Assembly: GCF_910578445.1 (NCBI RefSeq)
Contig: NZ_CAJTQC010000001.1
Coordinates: forward strand, 3,919-67,918
Direction of reading: 5' to 3'
Length of the DNA: 64,000 bases
From: an uncultured Duncaniella sp.
GTDB lineage: Bacteria > Bacteroidota > Bacteroidia > Bacteroidales > Muribaculaceae
A program made the position numbers and the translations under genes. Every line of letters begins with the position of its first letter. The stretch's first letter is position 1. Below the pieces are notes generated by a model, which worked only from the letters and a program-made list of their open reading frames with translations, did no database searches and was not told where the DNA came from. Below, in pieces: positions 25,173 to 34,048 of this stretch.

Positions 25173-26543
25173 TCATGCAAAGAGTGTGCGGAATGCTTCT
25201 TCAACCTTTGCCACTTCTACGATTTTTATATTCAGACCCGACACATCGATTCCTTTGAGATTATGGCGTGGTATGATAATTGTTTCCATGCCGAGTTTTT
25301 CAGCCTCACGGATGCGCTGTTCAATGCGTGTGACAGGCCTGACTTCTCCTGAAAGCCCCACCTCACCGGCCATACAGACCCGTTTTGGGATTGTTATATC
25401 GACATTCGACGACAGGATTGCACAAATCACTGCCAGATCGAGAGCCGGGTCATTGACCTTAAGACCGCCGGCTATATTTAGAAAAACATCCTTGGCTGCA
25501 AGCTTGAACCCAACACGTTTTTCAAGCACGGCGAGTAGCATATTCATACGTTTCGAGTCGAATCCGGTGACCGACCGTTGAGGCGTTCCGTAAGCAGCTG
25601 TGCTGACCAAAGCCTGCACTTCTATCAGAAATGCCCTTATGCCCTCCATTGTGACACCAATGGATATTCCCGAGAGGTCATCGCTGCTCATTGAAAGAAA
25701 CATTTCAGAGGGATTGGACACTTCTCGGAGTCCGCGCTGACACATTTCATATATGCCGAGTTCTGCCGTAGAACCGAATCGGTTCTTGATTGAGCGGAGT
25801 ATGCGGTAAATGCCTTGGCGGTCTCCTTCAAACTGAAGAACGGCATCGACAATATGCTCCAGAACCTTCGGACCTGCGATGCTGCCTTCTTTCGTGATAT
25901 GGCCGATAAGAATGACAGGCACTGCGGTCTCTTTAGCATATTTCAGCAATTGAGCTGCGCATTCGCGCACTTGAGAGACACTTCCGGCAACAGATTCAAT
26001 ATCGTCTGACGCTATAGTCTGTATTGAGTCAATGACAATCAGACCCGGATTGACTTCTTCAATGTGATCGCGGATATTTTGCAAGGATGTCTCGCATACT
26101 ATATATACATTGTCATTCGGTCGGCCTATGCGGTCAGCCCTCATTTTGAGTTGACGCGCACTTTCCTCCCCCGACACATAAAGAATGCGCCGTGACCGTA
26201 TTGATAATATGTTTTGCAGAACGAGCGTCGATTTACCTATGCCCGGTTCACCTCCAAGCAACACAAGACTGCCGGCGACGAGTCCTCCCCCGAGCACACG
26301 GTTGAGTTCAGCAGACGGCATTTTTATGCGCGGTTCTTCATCAAGTTCGATTTCATGTATGAGTTGTGGTCTTGTCCTTTTTGAGCCGTGCGATGCCGGA
26401 GTGAGTGTCTTGGATTTTTTTTCATTTACGATTTTCTCCTCGACCATCGTGTTCCATTCACCGCAAGCCGGACAACGCCCCTGCCATTTCGGAGCTTGTG
26501 CACCACAACTTGTGCAAAACCATGCAGTCTTTACGTTTTTCAT
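25173..26543 (-). CDS. radA: DNA repair protein RadA
   Basis: A 456-residue RecA-related ATPase that promotes branch migration in recombinational repair. The N-terminal zinc finger uses Cys10, Cys13, Cys24 and Cys27 (CTSCGAQAPKWQGRCPACG). The ATPase core carries Walker A GGEPGIGKST (98-107) and Walker B LIVIDSIQT. The RadA-specific KNRFGS motif follows, and the last 170 residues are the Lon-protease-like domain. Length and domain order are normal. It lies in a minus-strand run after the SpoU methyltransferase, 39 bp downstream of it. Confidence 0.97.
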   Translation of the reverse strand: MKNVKTAWFCTSCGAQAPKWQGRCPACGEWNTMVEEKIVNEKKSKTLTPASHGSKRTRPQLIHEIELDEEPRIKMPSAELNRVLGGGLVAGSLVLLGGEPGIGKSTLVLQNILSIRSRRILYVSGEESARQLKMRADRIGRPNDNVYIVCETSLQNIRDHIEEVNPGLIVIDSIQTIASDDIESVAGSVSQVRECAAQLLKYAKETAVPVILIGHITKEGSIAGPKVLEHIVDAVLQFEGDRQGIYRILRSIKNRFGSTAELGIYEMCQRGLREVSNPSEMFLSMSSDDLSGISIGVTMEGIRAFLIEVQALVSTAAYGTPQRSVTGFDSKRMNMLLAVLEKRVGFKLAAKDVFLNIAGGLKVNDPALDLAVICAILSSNVDITIPKRVCMAGEVGLSGEVRPVTRIEQRIREAEKLGMETIIIPRHNLKGIDVSGLNIKIVEVAKVEEAFRTLFA

Positions 26544-26582
26544 CTTAGAGTGTGATTACGTGAGAATATGATAAAACATTTA

Positions 26583-27350
26583 TCACACATGCCTGAATTT
26601 TGCGAGTGTGATAGCCGTGGCGATCGCTGCATTCAGCGACTCGCCTGTAACCTCTCCTTGAGGGTATGACGGGATTAACAGACGTTCGGTCACCACAGCC
26701 TCCACTTCTTCAGATATACCTTTACCTTCGTTTCCGATGACAATTATGCCGTCTTCTCCAATCTTGGCCTCACTGATGCTTTCCCCGTCCAGAAATGTAC
26801 CATAGACTGCAGGTGATTCCGTCTTTGATATCATTTCGGGGAGATTGCCGTAGTAGAGTTTAACACGTGAGATTGATCCCATGGTCGACTGGATGACTTT
26901 GGGCGAAAAGCAATCGGCCGTCTCTGCACTGCACAATATTTCACGGACTCCGAACCAGTCGGCGACCCTGATGATTGTTCCGAGATTGCCCGGGTCTTGT
27001 ATAGTATCCAGCGCAAGCAGAAGCCCGTGTGACATATGGCTGAAATCCGGCACTCTTTCAGGTATCTCATAGACCGCGATGACATCTGAAGGAGTGGACA
27101 GGTTCGACATTCTTGACAGATCGTTTCGAGTCACTTTGACAACGGCATCCTGACCGACAATGCGCCCAACTTGCTGTGAATGGTTTTCAAGCCATTCGTA
27201 TGTAGCGAAAAGATAACGGAGTTTAAAGTGGCCTAATGTATCAAGCACACACTTTGTGCCTTCAGCCTTGAACGCGTTTTCCTTTCGGCGCGTCTTGCGT
27301 TCATCGAGCGATTTTATGGTGCGATATAGATTCTTTGTCAATTCAGTCAT
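26583..27350 (-). CDS. TrmH/SpoU-family RNA 2'-O-ribose methyltransferase
   Basis: A 255-residue SPOUT-fold methyltransferase. An N-terminal substrate-binding domain (residues 1-95, KAEGTKCVLDTL) precedes the knotted SAM-binding domain with LALDTIQDPGNLGTIIR (motif 1), VIGNEGKGISEE (motif 2) and TGESLNAAIATAI (motif 3). It modifies rRNA or tRNA ribose; without a close reference I cannot say which nucleotide. The longer frame to 27401 is open, but the ATG at 27350 follows a good minus-strand promoter (TAACTTTG, complement of 27371-27378), which would be inside the longer version. Confidence 0.9.
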   Translation of the reverse strand: MTELTKNLYRTIKSLDERKTRRKENAFKAEGTKCVLDTLGHFKLRYLFATYEWLENHSQQVGRIVGQDAVVKVTRNDLSRMSNLSTPSDVIAVYEIPERVPDFSHMSHGLLLALDTIQDPGNLGTIIRVADWFGVREILCSAETADCFSPKVIQSTMGSISRVKLYYGNLPEMISKTESPAVYGTFLDGESISEAKIGEDGIIVIGNEGKGISEEVEAVVTERLLIPSYPQGEVTGESLNAAIATAITLAKFRHV

Positions 27351-27370
27351 AAGTATGCTTTTAAGGAGTC

Positions 27371-27402
27371 CAAAGTTACATATTTTCATAAAAATAAACA
27401 AA
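27371..27402 (-). promoter_or_regulatory. Promoter of the SpoU methyltransferase-radA run
   Basis: On the minus strand TTTG (complement of 27399-27402) and TAACTTTG (complement of 27371-27378) are separated by 20 bp, matching the Bacteroidetes -33/-7 consensus. The start codon lies about 20 bp downstream. Confidence 0.6.
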
Positions 27403-27517
27403 AGGCCATTCGCCGGAGGTGCGCCGATTGGATATTTTGACTACATTTGTAGCTCAATACAAGATTGTGCTGTATGTAACATTGTTCCAATGTTGTCCTA
27501 TAAATAGTCATATATAA

Positions 27518-28903
27518 ATGTTAAAGGATTTATACGAAAAAAAGTTCGGAGCGCCACCTTCGTCAATCATTCCGCTGACTCCGGCCGGAAGCAACCGCAG
27601 ATATTTCAGACTGACGGGCATAGAGACGGTAATCGGAGTCATCGGTTGTTCGGTCGAGGAAAATAAGGCTTTTATTTATCTTTCCGGCCATTTTAAGTCC
27701 AAGGGTCTTCCTGTCCCCGGCATTATAGCAGTCTCTGATGACAAAACTGCATACTTGCAGGAGGATTTGGGCGATTGTCAACTTTTTGACTGTCGCGACT
27801 CTGTCGACCTGTTAAAAAAGACAGTAGCCATTCTACCCGATTTTCAATATAGAGGTGCGGATGGGCTCGACTTTACTCGTTGTTATCCTGTCAGTGATTT
27901 CGATGGGCAATCCATTCTGTGGGATTTGAATTATTTTAAATACTGTTTCCTGAACACCACCGGCGTAGCCTACAAAGAAGAGTTGCTTGAACAGGATTTT
28001 CGCAGAATGGCATCAGACCTGTCATCGTCAGATTGTCGGACATTCATGCTACGTGACTTTCAGTCTCGCAATGTTATGATTCATGACGGGAATCCATATT
28101 TTATAGATTTCCAAGGCGGACGGCGTGGTCCTGCCGAATATGACCTCGTGTCATTTGTAACGCAGGCTCGTGCAGCCTATCCACACCACGTCAAGGAGAT
28201 ACTTATAGCGACTTACATCGAAAGTGCGTCGCGCTATACTGTCATCGATTCTGATACTTTCCGTAAACGGTTTAGGTTGTTTTCATTGCTTCGGACGCTA
28301 CAGGTACTTGGAGCTTACGGATTTCGCGGTAAGTTCGAGCGTAAGACTCATTTCATAAAAAGCATTCCCGCTGCGCTCTCAAATTTAGCAGAACTCCTGA
28401 AAGAACCTTTTGATGATTACCCCTATCTTTCCGATACTCTAAGAAAAATGCTTGAGGCCGAACAGACAAAGCTCGATATATGTGAAAGACCGACAAGCTC
28501 GCTGACCGTAACTGTCACAAGTTTTTCTTACAAGAAAGGTATTCCGGCTGACCTGTCGGGAAATGGAGGCGGTTTTGTGTTTGATTGCCGTGGCATGGAA
28601 AATCCGGGCAGATACGACGAATATAAACAGATAACAGGGCTCGATGCTCCGGTGATTGAATTTCTCGAACGCAAGGGCGAGATTATAACTTTCCTTGACC
28701 ATTGTTTCGGACTGGTAGATCCGTCTGTTGACTGTTATGACCGTCGTGGATTCTCATCTCTGACAGTAAGTTTCGGTTGTACGGGTGGTCAGCATCGAAG
28801 TGTATATTCGGCTCAGAAAATGGCTGAACACATCAAATCCCGGTTTCCACATGTGAATGTCCACCTTATCCATCGCGAACAAAACATAGATCTGATATTA
28901 TGA
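27518..28903 (+). CDS. AmgK-like sugar kinase fused to a RapZ C-terminal domain
   Basis: A 461-residue two-part protein. Residues 1-320 are an aminoglycoside-phosphotransferase-like kinase closest in pattern to AmgK, the anomeric MurNAc/GlcNAc kinase. The catalytic loop is LRDFQSRNVMI (Asp180, Asn185), then FIDFQGGRRGPAEYDLVSF (Asp198). Residues 328-455 match the C-terminal domain of RapZ, including YKKGIP, VFDCRGMENPGR, ITGLDAPVIEFL and the signature GCTGGQHRSVY (420-430). The P-loop kinase half of RapZ is absent. In E. coli this RapZ domain binds glucosamine-6-phosphate. The next gene, a MurU-like nucleotidyltransferase, overlaps by four bases. I infer a cell-wall sugar salvage enzyme carrying a ligand-sensing domain. 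Confidence 0.85.
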   Translation: MLKDLYEKKFGAPPSSIIPLTPAGSNRRYFRLTGIETVIGVIGCSVEENKAFIYLSGHFKSKGLPVPGIIAVSDDKTAYLQEDLGDCQLFDCRDSVDLLKKTVAILPDFQYRGADGLDFTRCYPVSDFDGQSILWDLNYFKYCFLNTTGVAYKEELLEQDFRRMASDLSSSDCRTFMLRDFQSRNVMIHDGNPYFIDFQGGRRGPAEYDLVSFVTQARAAYPHHVKEILIATYIESASRYTVIDSDTFRKRFRLFSLLRTLQVLGAYGFRGKFERKTHFIKSIPAALSNLAELLKEPFDDYPYLSDTLRKMLEAEQTKLDICERPTSSLTVTVTSFSYKKGIPADLSGNGGGFVFDCRGMENPGRYDEYKQITGLDAPVIEFLERKGEIITFLDHCFGLVDPSVDCYDRRGFSSLTVSFGCTGGQHRSVYSAQKMAEHIKSRFPHVNVHLIHREQNIDLIL

Positions 28904-29661
28904 ACGCAATGATTTTTGCAGCCGGACTTGGCACTCGTCTCGGTGCGATAACCCGGACCAAGCCAAAAGCCTTGGTAGAAATCGGTGGAGAGCCGATGTT
29001 GAAGCGAGTGATTGTAAAGCTGAAAAATGCAGAAGTCAGCAAGATGATTATCAACGTACATCATCTTGCTGATGAGATTATCAGTTATCTGCGCGCTAAT
29101 GACAATTTCGGTGTCGATATTCAAATCAGCGACGAACGGTCTCTTCTGCTTGACACTGGTGGTGGGCTGCTCAAGGCCGGCCAATTTCTGAATGATGGCG
29201 AGCCTATTATAGTCCACAATGCCGATATTCTGACTGATTTCGATATTTCTCGTATGCTTGATTCCCACATTGAATCAAAAGCAGACGCGACGCTTCTTGT
29301 GGCTGACCGCCGGACATCACGCTACCTGCTTTTTGATGCAGACAGACGAATGAAGGGCTGGAAAAACATCATGACAGGGGAAATCCGCAGTCCGTGGGCG
29401 ACTTCTACAGATTCGCTAATTCCTTTGGCATTCGGTGGTGTTCACATTATAAATCCGTCTGTATTTCCTCTGCTTGAAAACTACAGCGATTCCCCTAAAT
29501 TCTCAATCACGCCTTTCTACACGGACATGTGTGCCGATTTGTATATCAAAGGTTACACACCGGCCGAAGCTTTTAACTGGATTGATATCGGTAAACCTCA
29601 ATCGCTTATTGAGGCTGAAAATATTGTTTCAGGACTGCGGCCGATTCTTCCGCAGGAGTGA
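28900..29661 (+). CDS. MurU-like sugar-1-phosphate nucleotidyltransferase
   Basis: A 253-residue NTP-transferase. The N-terminal nucleotide-binding motif is AAGLGTRLGAITRTKPKAL, with VEIGGEPML after it. IVHNADILTDFD provides the metal-binding aspartates, and EAFNWIDIGKPQSL the C-terminal substrate residues. The short length without a hexapeptide-repeat tail fits MurU, which converts MurNAc-1-phosphate to UDP-MurNAc, rather than GlmU or GlmM partners. Its start overlaps the AmgK-like gene by ATGA, so the two form one unit, as amgK-murU do in pseudomonads. The 3' end overlaps menD by 56 bp on the opposite strand. Substrate remains inferred from context. Confidence 0.82.
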   Translation: MNAMIFAAGLGTRLGAITRTKPKALVEIGGEPMLKRVIVKLKNAEVSKMIINVHHLADEIISYLRANDNFGVDIQISDERSLLLDTGGGLLKAGQFLNDGEPIIVHNADILTDFDISRMLDSHIESKADATLLVADRRTSRYLLFDADRRMKGWKNIMTGEIRSPWATSTDSLIPLAFGGVHIINPSVFPLLENYSDSPKFSITPFYTDMCADLYIKGYTPAEAFNWIDIGKPQSLIEAENIVSGLRPILPQE

Positions 29662-31294
29662 ACACCGCAAGGATTGACGGACGGTCTGAGACCGCAATAA
29701 ATTCGCTGAATGATCGGTCCAATTCTTCGATATTGCAGGCTTCATGATATGAAAATCCATAACCGTCCGCCAACTGACGGAGAGGCAGCCGCGTCCCCAC
29801 GGCAAAATATCGGTCAAGTTCAGGAAGCGAAGATGTGGATGAAATAAAGCGGAATATTCCACCTCCCCCATTACATATGACGATGATTTTAAACCGTGGA
29901 GAGACAAGCATTGATGAAAATGCAGCGATGTCATACTGGCAGCTCATATCGCCGGTTATAAGTAGGGTCGTGTCTTTATAGACAGCAGACGCACCGAGAG
30001 CAGTTGATGTGCATCCGTCAATTCCACTGACTCCCCTGTTGCAGTCGCAACGATGGATATGGCTGCAATCCATCAGCTGGGCATAACGTATCGGAGTGCC
30101 GTTTGACAGATGTAGATTCCATCGTTGAGGAATGCTTGGAATAATGTGGGCAAAAACACTCATGTCTGACCACGGGGCTGCCTCCACGTATTTTGTATGG
30201 ATGCGTGCGGCTTTCGACGCAAGATCGTGCCAGCGTTCAGCATAATCCGACGGAGCTTTGTGAATCTGCAATGCAGAAGCAAGCTGCCGGAGGAAGACAG
30301 CCGGTTGCATCTCCACTCTCAGTGCAAGATGTCGGAAGCAGTCGACCGTCGTATGGGTGACTCCTATATGCCAGTGTTCAACTCCAGAGCCAAGCGAACG
30401 CAACCATTCCTTGACGAATCGCGACACGAGCGCACCTCCTGCGGTTATCACAACGTCAGGAGCCATTTCAATGCGCTCAGCATCTGTCATCCGGCAGAGT
30501 GTGGAGTCGATACGGCTGATGAACAACGGAGAGTGGAGATTTGCGATTGTTTCAGTCATGACCGCAACGTTCGGGAGATGGGCAAGTTTTACCAGAGCGC
30601 GGTTTAACTTCTCGTCCGGTTCGTGAAATCCGACGATGACAAGTACCTTGCGCGGAGATGCGATGCTCTCCCCGATTCTCCGTGCCTCGGCTGTCGGCAG
30701 CTCGACTGCCGGTGCTACCATTCTGATTACGCGGCTTTTGCCCTCGTCAAAATCTGATATACGGTCAAGCGGAGCATCTATGCGGATGTTTATATGCACC
30801 GGTCCTTTCCGGCCTCCAAGAGCCTCAAGAAGCAAATCGTTGATAAGCCTGTTGCATACCCATCTGCCGTTTGGAAAATCTGTGTGCGCCGGCAAGTCGC
30901 AACTGCGTTTGACATACGGTGCGAGAGCATCCTGTTGCCATATAGTCTGCGAGTCATCCTGATCAATCCACTCCTGAGGTCTGTCTGCCGAAATTACGAT
31001 GAGCGGACAGCAACGGTAAAATGCTTCGGCCACTGCCGGTGCATAGTTGAGCAAGGCAGAACCGCTCGTGCAAACGATTGCTACCGGCTCTCCGCTTTGG
31101 ACTGCCATGCCAAGAGCGATAAATCCTGCAGAACGTTCGTCAATGACGACTTCAGCCTTCAGTTCTTTCCGACGTGTAAGAGCAACGACCAACGGCGCGT
31201 TTCTGCTTCCGGGAGAGAGAACGACGTGGCGCACTCCATGAGCGACAAGGAGGTCTGCGAGTATATTACATGATAGTTTATCAGTGGTGAGCAT
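29606..31294 (-). CDS. menD: 2-succinyl-5-enolpyruvyl-6-hydroxy-3-cyclohexene-1-carboxylate synthase
   Basis: A 562-residue thiamine-diphosphate enzyme for the committed step of menaquinone synthesis, joining isochorismate and 2-oxoglutarate. The N-terminal block LVAHGVRHVVLSPGSRNAPLV is diagnostic of MenD, and INIRIDAPL and the ThDP-binding ITGDMSCQYDIAAF region agree. ThDP Asp follows Gly in the GDMS motif. I chose the ATG at 31294; the extra 17 upstream codons do not resemble the family, and a -7 box (TATTTTTG, complement of 31319-31326) lies there. No other men genes are next to it. Its last 56 bp overlap the convergent MurU-like gene. Confidence 0.94.
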   Translation of the reverse strand: MLTTDKLSCNILADLLVAHGVRHVVLSPGSRNAPLVVALTRRKELKAEVVIDERSAGFIALGMAVQSGEPVAIVCTSGSALLNYAPAVAEAFYRCCPLIVISADRPQEWIDQDDSQTIWQQDALAPYVKRSCDLPAHTDFPNGRWVCNRLINDLLLEALGGRKGPVHINIRIDAPLDRISDFDEGKSRVIRMVAPAVELPTAEARRIGESIASPRKVLVIVGFHEPDEKLNRALVKLAHLPNVAVMTETIANLHSPLFISRIDSTLCRMTDAERIEMAPDVVITAGGALVSRFVKEWLRSLGSGVEHWHIGVTHTTVDCFRHLALRVEMQPAVFLRQLASALQIHKAPSDYAERWHDLASKAARIHTKYVEAAPWSDMSVFAHIIPSIPQRWNLHLSNGTPIRYAQLMDCSHIHRCDCNRGVSGIDGCTSTALGASAVYKDTTLLITGDMSCQYDIAAFSSMLVSPRFKIIVICNGGGGIFRFISSTSSLPELDRYFAVGTRLPLRQLADGYGFSYHEACNIEELDRSFSEFIAVSDRPSILAVFTPAEESAAVLKQYFQPQ

Positions 31295-31415
31295 GAGCGG
31301 ATAGATTGAAATTTCGTGCAAAAATACAAATATTGACGCAACCACACATCAAATTATGGCGGAATGTGTTAATTTTGTATGAGGGAACTTCAAATCCGGT
31401 CCCTGTTTTGAAATT

Positions 31416-31970
31416 ATGTATATAGCATCACAGAAACATAAGGAAAATATTGCGGAATATCTGCTCTACATGTGGCAGATTGAAGACATAATACGAGCCA
31501 ACAATCTCGACATCGATAGCATCAAAGCCAATGTTATCGACCGTTTCCATCTTGATCCGCCACAAGAGAAAGAAATGGTCGAATGGTATGAGTCATTAAT
31601 TGACATGATGCGTCGCGAAAACGTGGAGAAAACCGGCCATCTGCAACTGAACAAAAATGTGATAATCCAACTTACGGACCTGCATCTCGCATTGCTCAAA
31701 GATCCGCGTTTCCCGGAATATACAGCCGAGTTTTATAAGACTCTGCCTTTCATTGTAGAACTTAGGGCTAAAGCCGGGGATAAGCCTCTCGGCGAGATTG
31801 AAACTTGTTTCAACGCGCTTTACGGAATGCTTATGCTACGTCTGCAAAGTAAGGAGATTACACCCGAAACCGGCAATGCAATCAAACAGATTTCCCGTTT
31901 CATCGCCCTTCTGACAAAAGACTATCATCTTGACCGGGAAGACAAGCTGTTCCCCCCTGAAGAACAGTAA
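31416..31970 (+). CDS. DUF4924 family protein
   Basis: A 184-residue all-helical, acidic cytoplasmic protein starting MYIASQKHKENIAEYLLYMWQIED, which is the standard opening of the Bacteroidetes DUF4924 family. There is no signal peptide, membrane segment or catalytic motif. A -7-like box TAATTTTG lies at 31370-31377, 38 bp before the start, with no clear -33. It stands alone and diverges from menD. No function is known for the family and I do not propose one. Confidence 0.8.
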   Translation: MYIASQKHKENIAEYLLYMWQIEDIIRANNLDIDSIKANVIDRFHLDPPQEKEMVEWYESLIDMMRRENVEKTGHLQLNKNVIIQLTDLHLALLKDPRFPEYTAEFYKTLPFIVELRAKAGDKPLGEIETCFNALYGMLMLRLQSKEITPETGNAIKQISRFIALLTKDYHLDREDKLFPPEEQ

Positions 31971-32023
31971 ACAGCCTGTTTTACGACCTCGATAGCCGAA
32001 TGTCCGAGATACATCCTATTGAG

Positions 32024-32581
32024 TTATCGCCTTGTCTGACTTGATTTAGCCAAAGCGATAACTCTGTTTACAAATTCTGTTTTGGCTTCGGTATATTTGT
32101 CCCTGTCGTGTCGATACTTCGGCATAAGAGACTGTTTCAGTAATTCATACTCATGAGCCATATTCGGATTGGCTTTCAGATAGTCACGAAATAAAATTTC
32201 GTCATTGTCACCGATTGGATGAACATGGATATGAAACACTCGTTCGGCATATCCGTGTGGAGTATAGCCTTTATTAAAACTCATCCGTTTTGACGAAGAC
32301 GACATACAGATATAGCCCGCTTGCTCCATTGTATCCCTCAGACAAGACAGTTTTTCATCCGGAGCGATTTCCACCAGAATATCTACAATTGGTTTTGATT
32401 GGATTCCAGGTATAGCCGTACTTCCAATATGATATATTATTGGTGAATATGCCGATAAGACTCTTTTAAGTCTGTCTATTTCATCGTCAGCCCACTCCTC
32501 CCAACATGGATTATGCCTGACAAGTGAAATTGGAAACAGCTGCCATAGTTCACTCAATGTCATATCTTTAAGCTCTTTCAT
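32024..32581 (-). CDS. GrpB family nucleotidyltransferase-like protein
   Basis: A 185-residue member of the GrpB/UPF0157 family, which has a nucleotidyltransferase fold. The signature HIGSTAIPGIQSKPIVDILVEI is complete and includes the GS and the Asp pair expected at the metal site. HGYAERVFHIHVHP supplies the conserved His cluster. Family substrates are not established; some members sit near dephospho-CoA kinase or resistance genes. Here it lies downstream of the glycine-cleavage operon on the same strand, separated by a hairpin at 32613-32659, so it is probably transcribed separately. Confidence 0.85.
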   Translation of the reverse strand: MKELKDMTLSELWQLFPISLVRHNPCWEEWADDEIDRLKRVLSAYSPIIYHIGSTAIPGIQSKPIVDILVEIAPDEKLSCLRDTMEQAGYICMSSSSKRMSFNKGYTPHGYAERVFHIHVHPIGDNDEILFRDYLKANPNMAHEYELLKQSLMPKYRHDRDKYTEAKTEFVNRVIALAKSSQTRR

Positions 32582-32612
32582 CGGGACTCTTAGGTTATAT
32601 TACAGATTAAAT

Positions 32613-32659
32613 AGGTCTACGCTATAGGCTGTAACAATACATCCTGTCAGCATAGACCT
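32613..32659 (-). terminator. Hairpin after the glycine-cleavage operon
   Basis: AGGTCTACGCT (32613-32623) pairs with AGCATAGACCT (32649-32659); the single mismatch becomes a G-U pair only in the minus-strand transcript. The 25-nt loop is long and the T-tract on that strand is weak (ATTTAATC), so efficiency is uncertain. Confidence 0.45.
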
Positions 32660-32680
32660 GTTTTCTTTTAAACGATGGAA

Positions 32681-34009
32681 TCACATTGCTGCCGCCATGA
32701 CAACTTCTCCAAGGGTGGGATGTGCATGGACTGCAGAACTTATGGCCGATACATTTAGTCCGGCTTGCATCGATGTTGCTATTTCCTGAACAAGATCTGC
32801 GGCATGTGCGCCACAGATGTGGCAACCGAGCAGTTCTCCGGTAGTGGCATCGGATATGATTTTGACAAGGCCGTCAGGCTCTCCCATTGCCAACGCTTTT
32901 CCATTGGCCCGGAATGTCGCTTTCCCGACTTTTATGTCGCGTCCGAGTTCGATACATTTTTCTTCCGTGAGACCTACCATAGCGCATTCGGGCACAGTGA
33001 ATACGGCCGACGGAATCACATCGGTTGGTTCGCGCATGCCAAGAGCGACCTTGCCCTGCATGGTGGCTGCATGGGCAAGCATGCAACGTCCGTTGACATC
33101 TCCTATGGCATAAAGCCTGACATCTGTCGGTTCTTTTCCTTCATCGAATCTCACAGACATATCGTCGTTGACCGCGATAGCGTTACGGTTGAATTTAACG
33201 CCAAGTTCTGCAAGTCCGGCAGGCACTACGGGCCGACGCCCGACTGCCATTAGAACCACTTCTGCGCCAACCGTCTTTTCCTTTCCTTTGACGGAATAAT
33301 TGACGGTCGGTCCGGTTGTAATTGATTTTACTTCTGCACCGGTGATGATATTTATACCTCGTTTCTTGAGTGACATGCGCAGACGTTTGGCTATTTCAGC
33401 GTCAAACGGAGGTAGAATCTCCTTGCAGTATTCAACAACTGTCACTTCAACACCGAATGCCGAGAATATCGAGGCAAATTCCATGCCGATAACTCCTCCG
33501 CCAATAATGCACATTGATTCAGGAAGAGTTTCAAGCGAAAGAATTTCATCGCTGGTCATCGCCAACTCCTTCCCCTCGATGGGAAGCAGAGCCGGAGCAG
33601 AACCGGTGGCAATAATTATTTCAGGAGCGGTATATTCAGTACCGTTCACCTCAATGACAGACGGCGAAACAAAGCGGGCTTCACCATTGACGACATTTAC
33701 ACCTTTAAGCAGTGTCGCCACTCCTTCGCGAAGTTCAGCCACCACACTGTCCTTACGCTGCATGACAGCCGGAAAGTCGAGGGTTGCTGCAGTGTCGGCA
33801 AAACCATAGTTACGTGCTTCGGCAAAGTCAAGGGCGATTTGGGCAGTACGGCATAGAGCTTTCGTCGGAATACAGCCTCGGTTAAGGCATGTTCCACCAA
33901 ATTTGTCACGCTCGATAAGCGTGACATTCTTACCGTGAGCTACGGCCTCGACGGCTGTTTCATAACCGCCGGGGCCAGCTCCGATAATTATTAAATCAGA
34001 CTTTTCCAT
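32681..34009 (-). CDS. lpdA: Dihydrolipoyl dehydrogenase (glycine-cleavage L protein)
   Basis: A 442-residue FAD-dependent disulfide oxidoreductase that reoxidises the lipoyl arm of GcvH using NAD+. The FAD motif is IIGAGPGGYE (8-17), the redox-active disulfide is Cys41 and Cys46 in GGTCLNRGCIPTK, the NAD motif is IIGGGVIGMEFASIF, and the catalytic pair is His430 and Glu435 in HAHPTLGE. It is the last gene of the glycine-cleavage operon, 39 bp after gcvPB, so it most likely serves that complex. It might also serve other lipoyl complexes, but none is seen in the window. Confidence 0.95.
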   Translation of the reverse strand: MEKSDLIIIGAGPGGYETAVEAVAHGKNVTLIERDKFGGTCLNRGCIPTKALCRTAQIALDFAEARNYGFADTAATLDFPAVMQRKDSVVAELREGVATLLKGVNVVNGEARFVSPSVIEVNGTEYTAPEIIIATGSAPALLPIEGKELAMTSDEILSLETLPESMCIIGGGVIGMEFASIFSAFGVEVTVVEYCKEILPPFDAEIAKRLRMSLKKRGINIITGAEVKSITTGPTVNYSVKGKEKTVGAEVVLMAVGRRPVVPAGLAELGVKFNRNAIAVNDDMSVRFDEGKEPTDVRLYAIGDVNGRCMLAHAATMQGKVALGMREPTDVIPSAVFTVPECAMVGLTEEKCIELGRDIKVGKATFRANGKALAMGEPDGLVKIISDATTGELLGCHICGAHAADLVQEIATSMQAGLNVSAISSAVHAHPTLGEVVMAAAM

Positions 34010-34048
34010 ATCTTTTGATTTGGTATAGAACAGTGATTTATGTATCTG

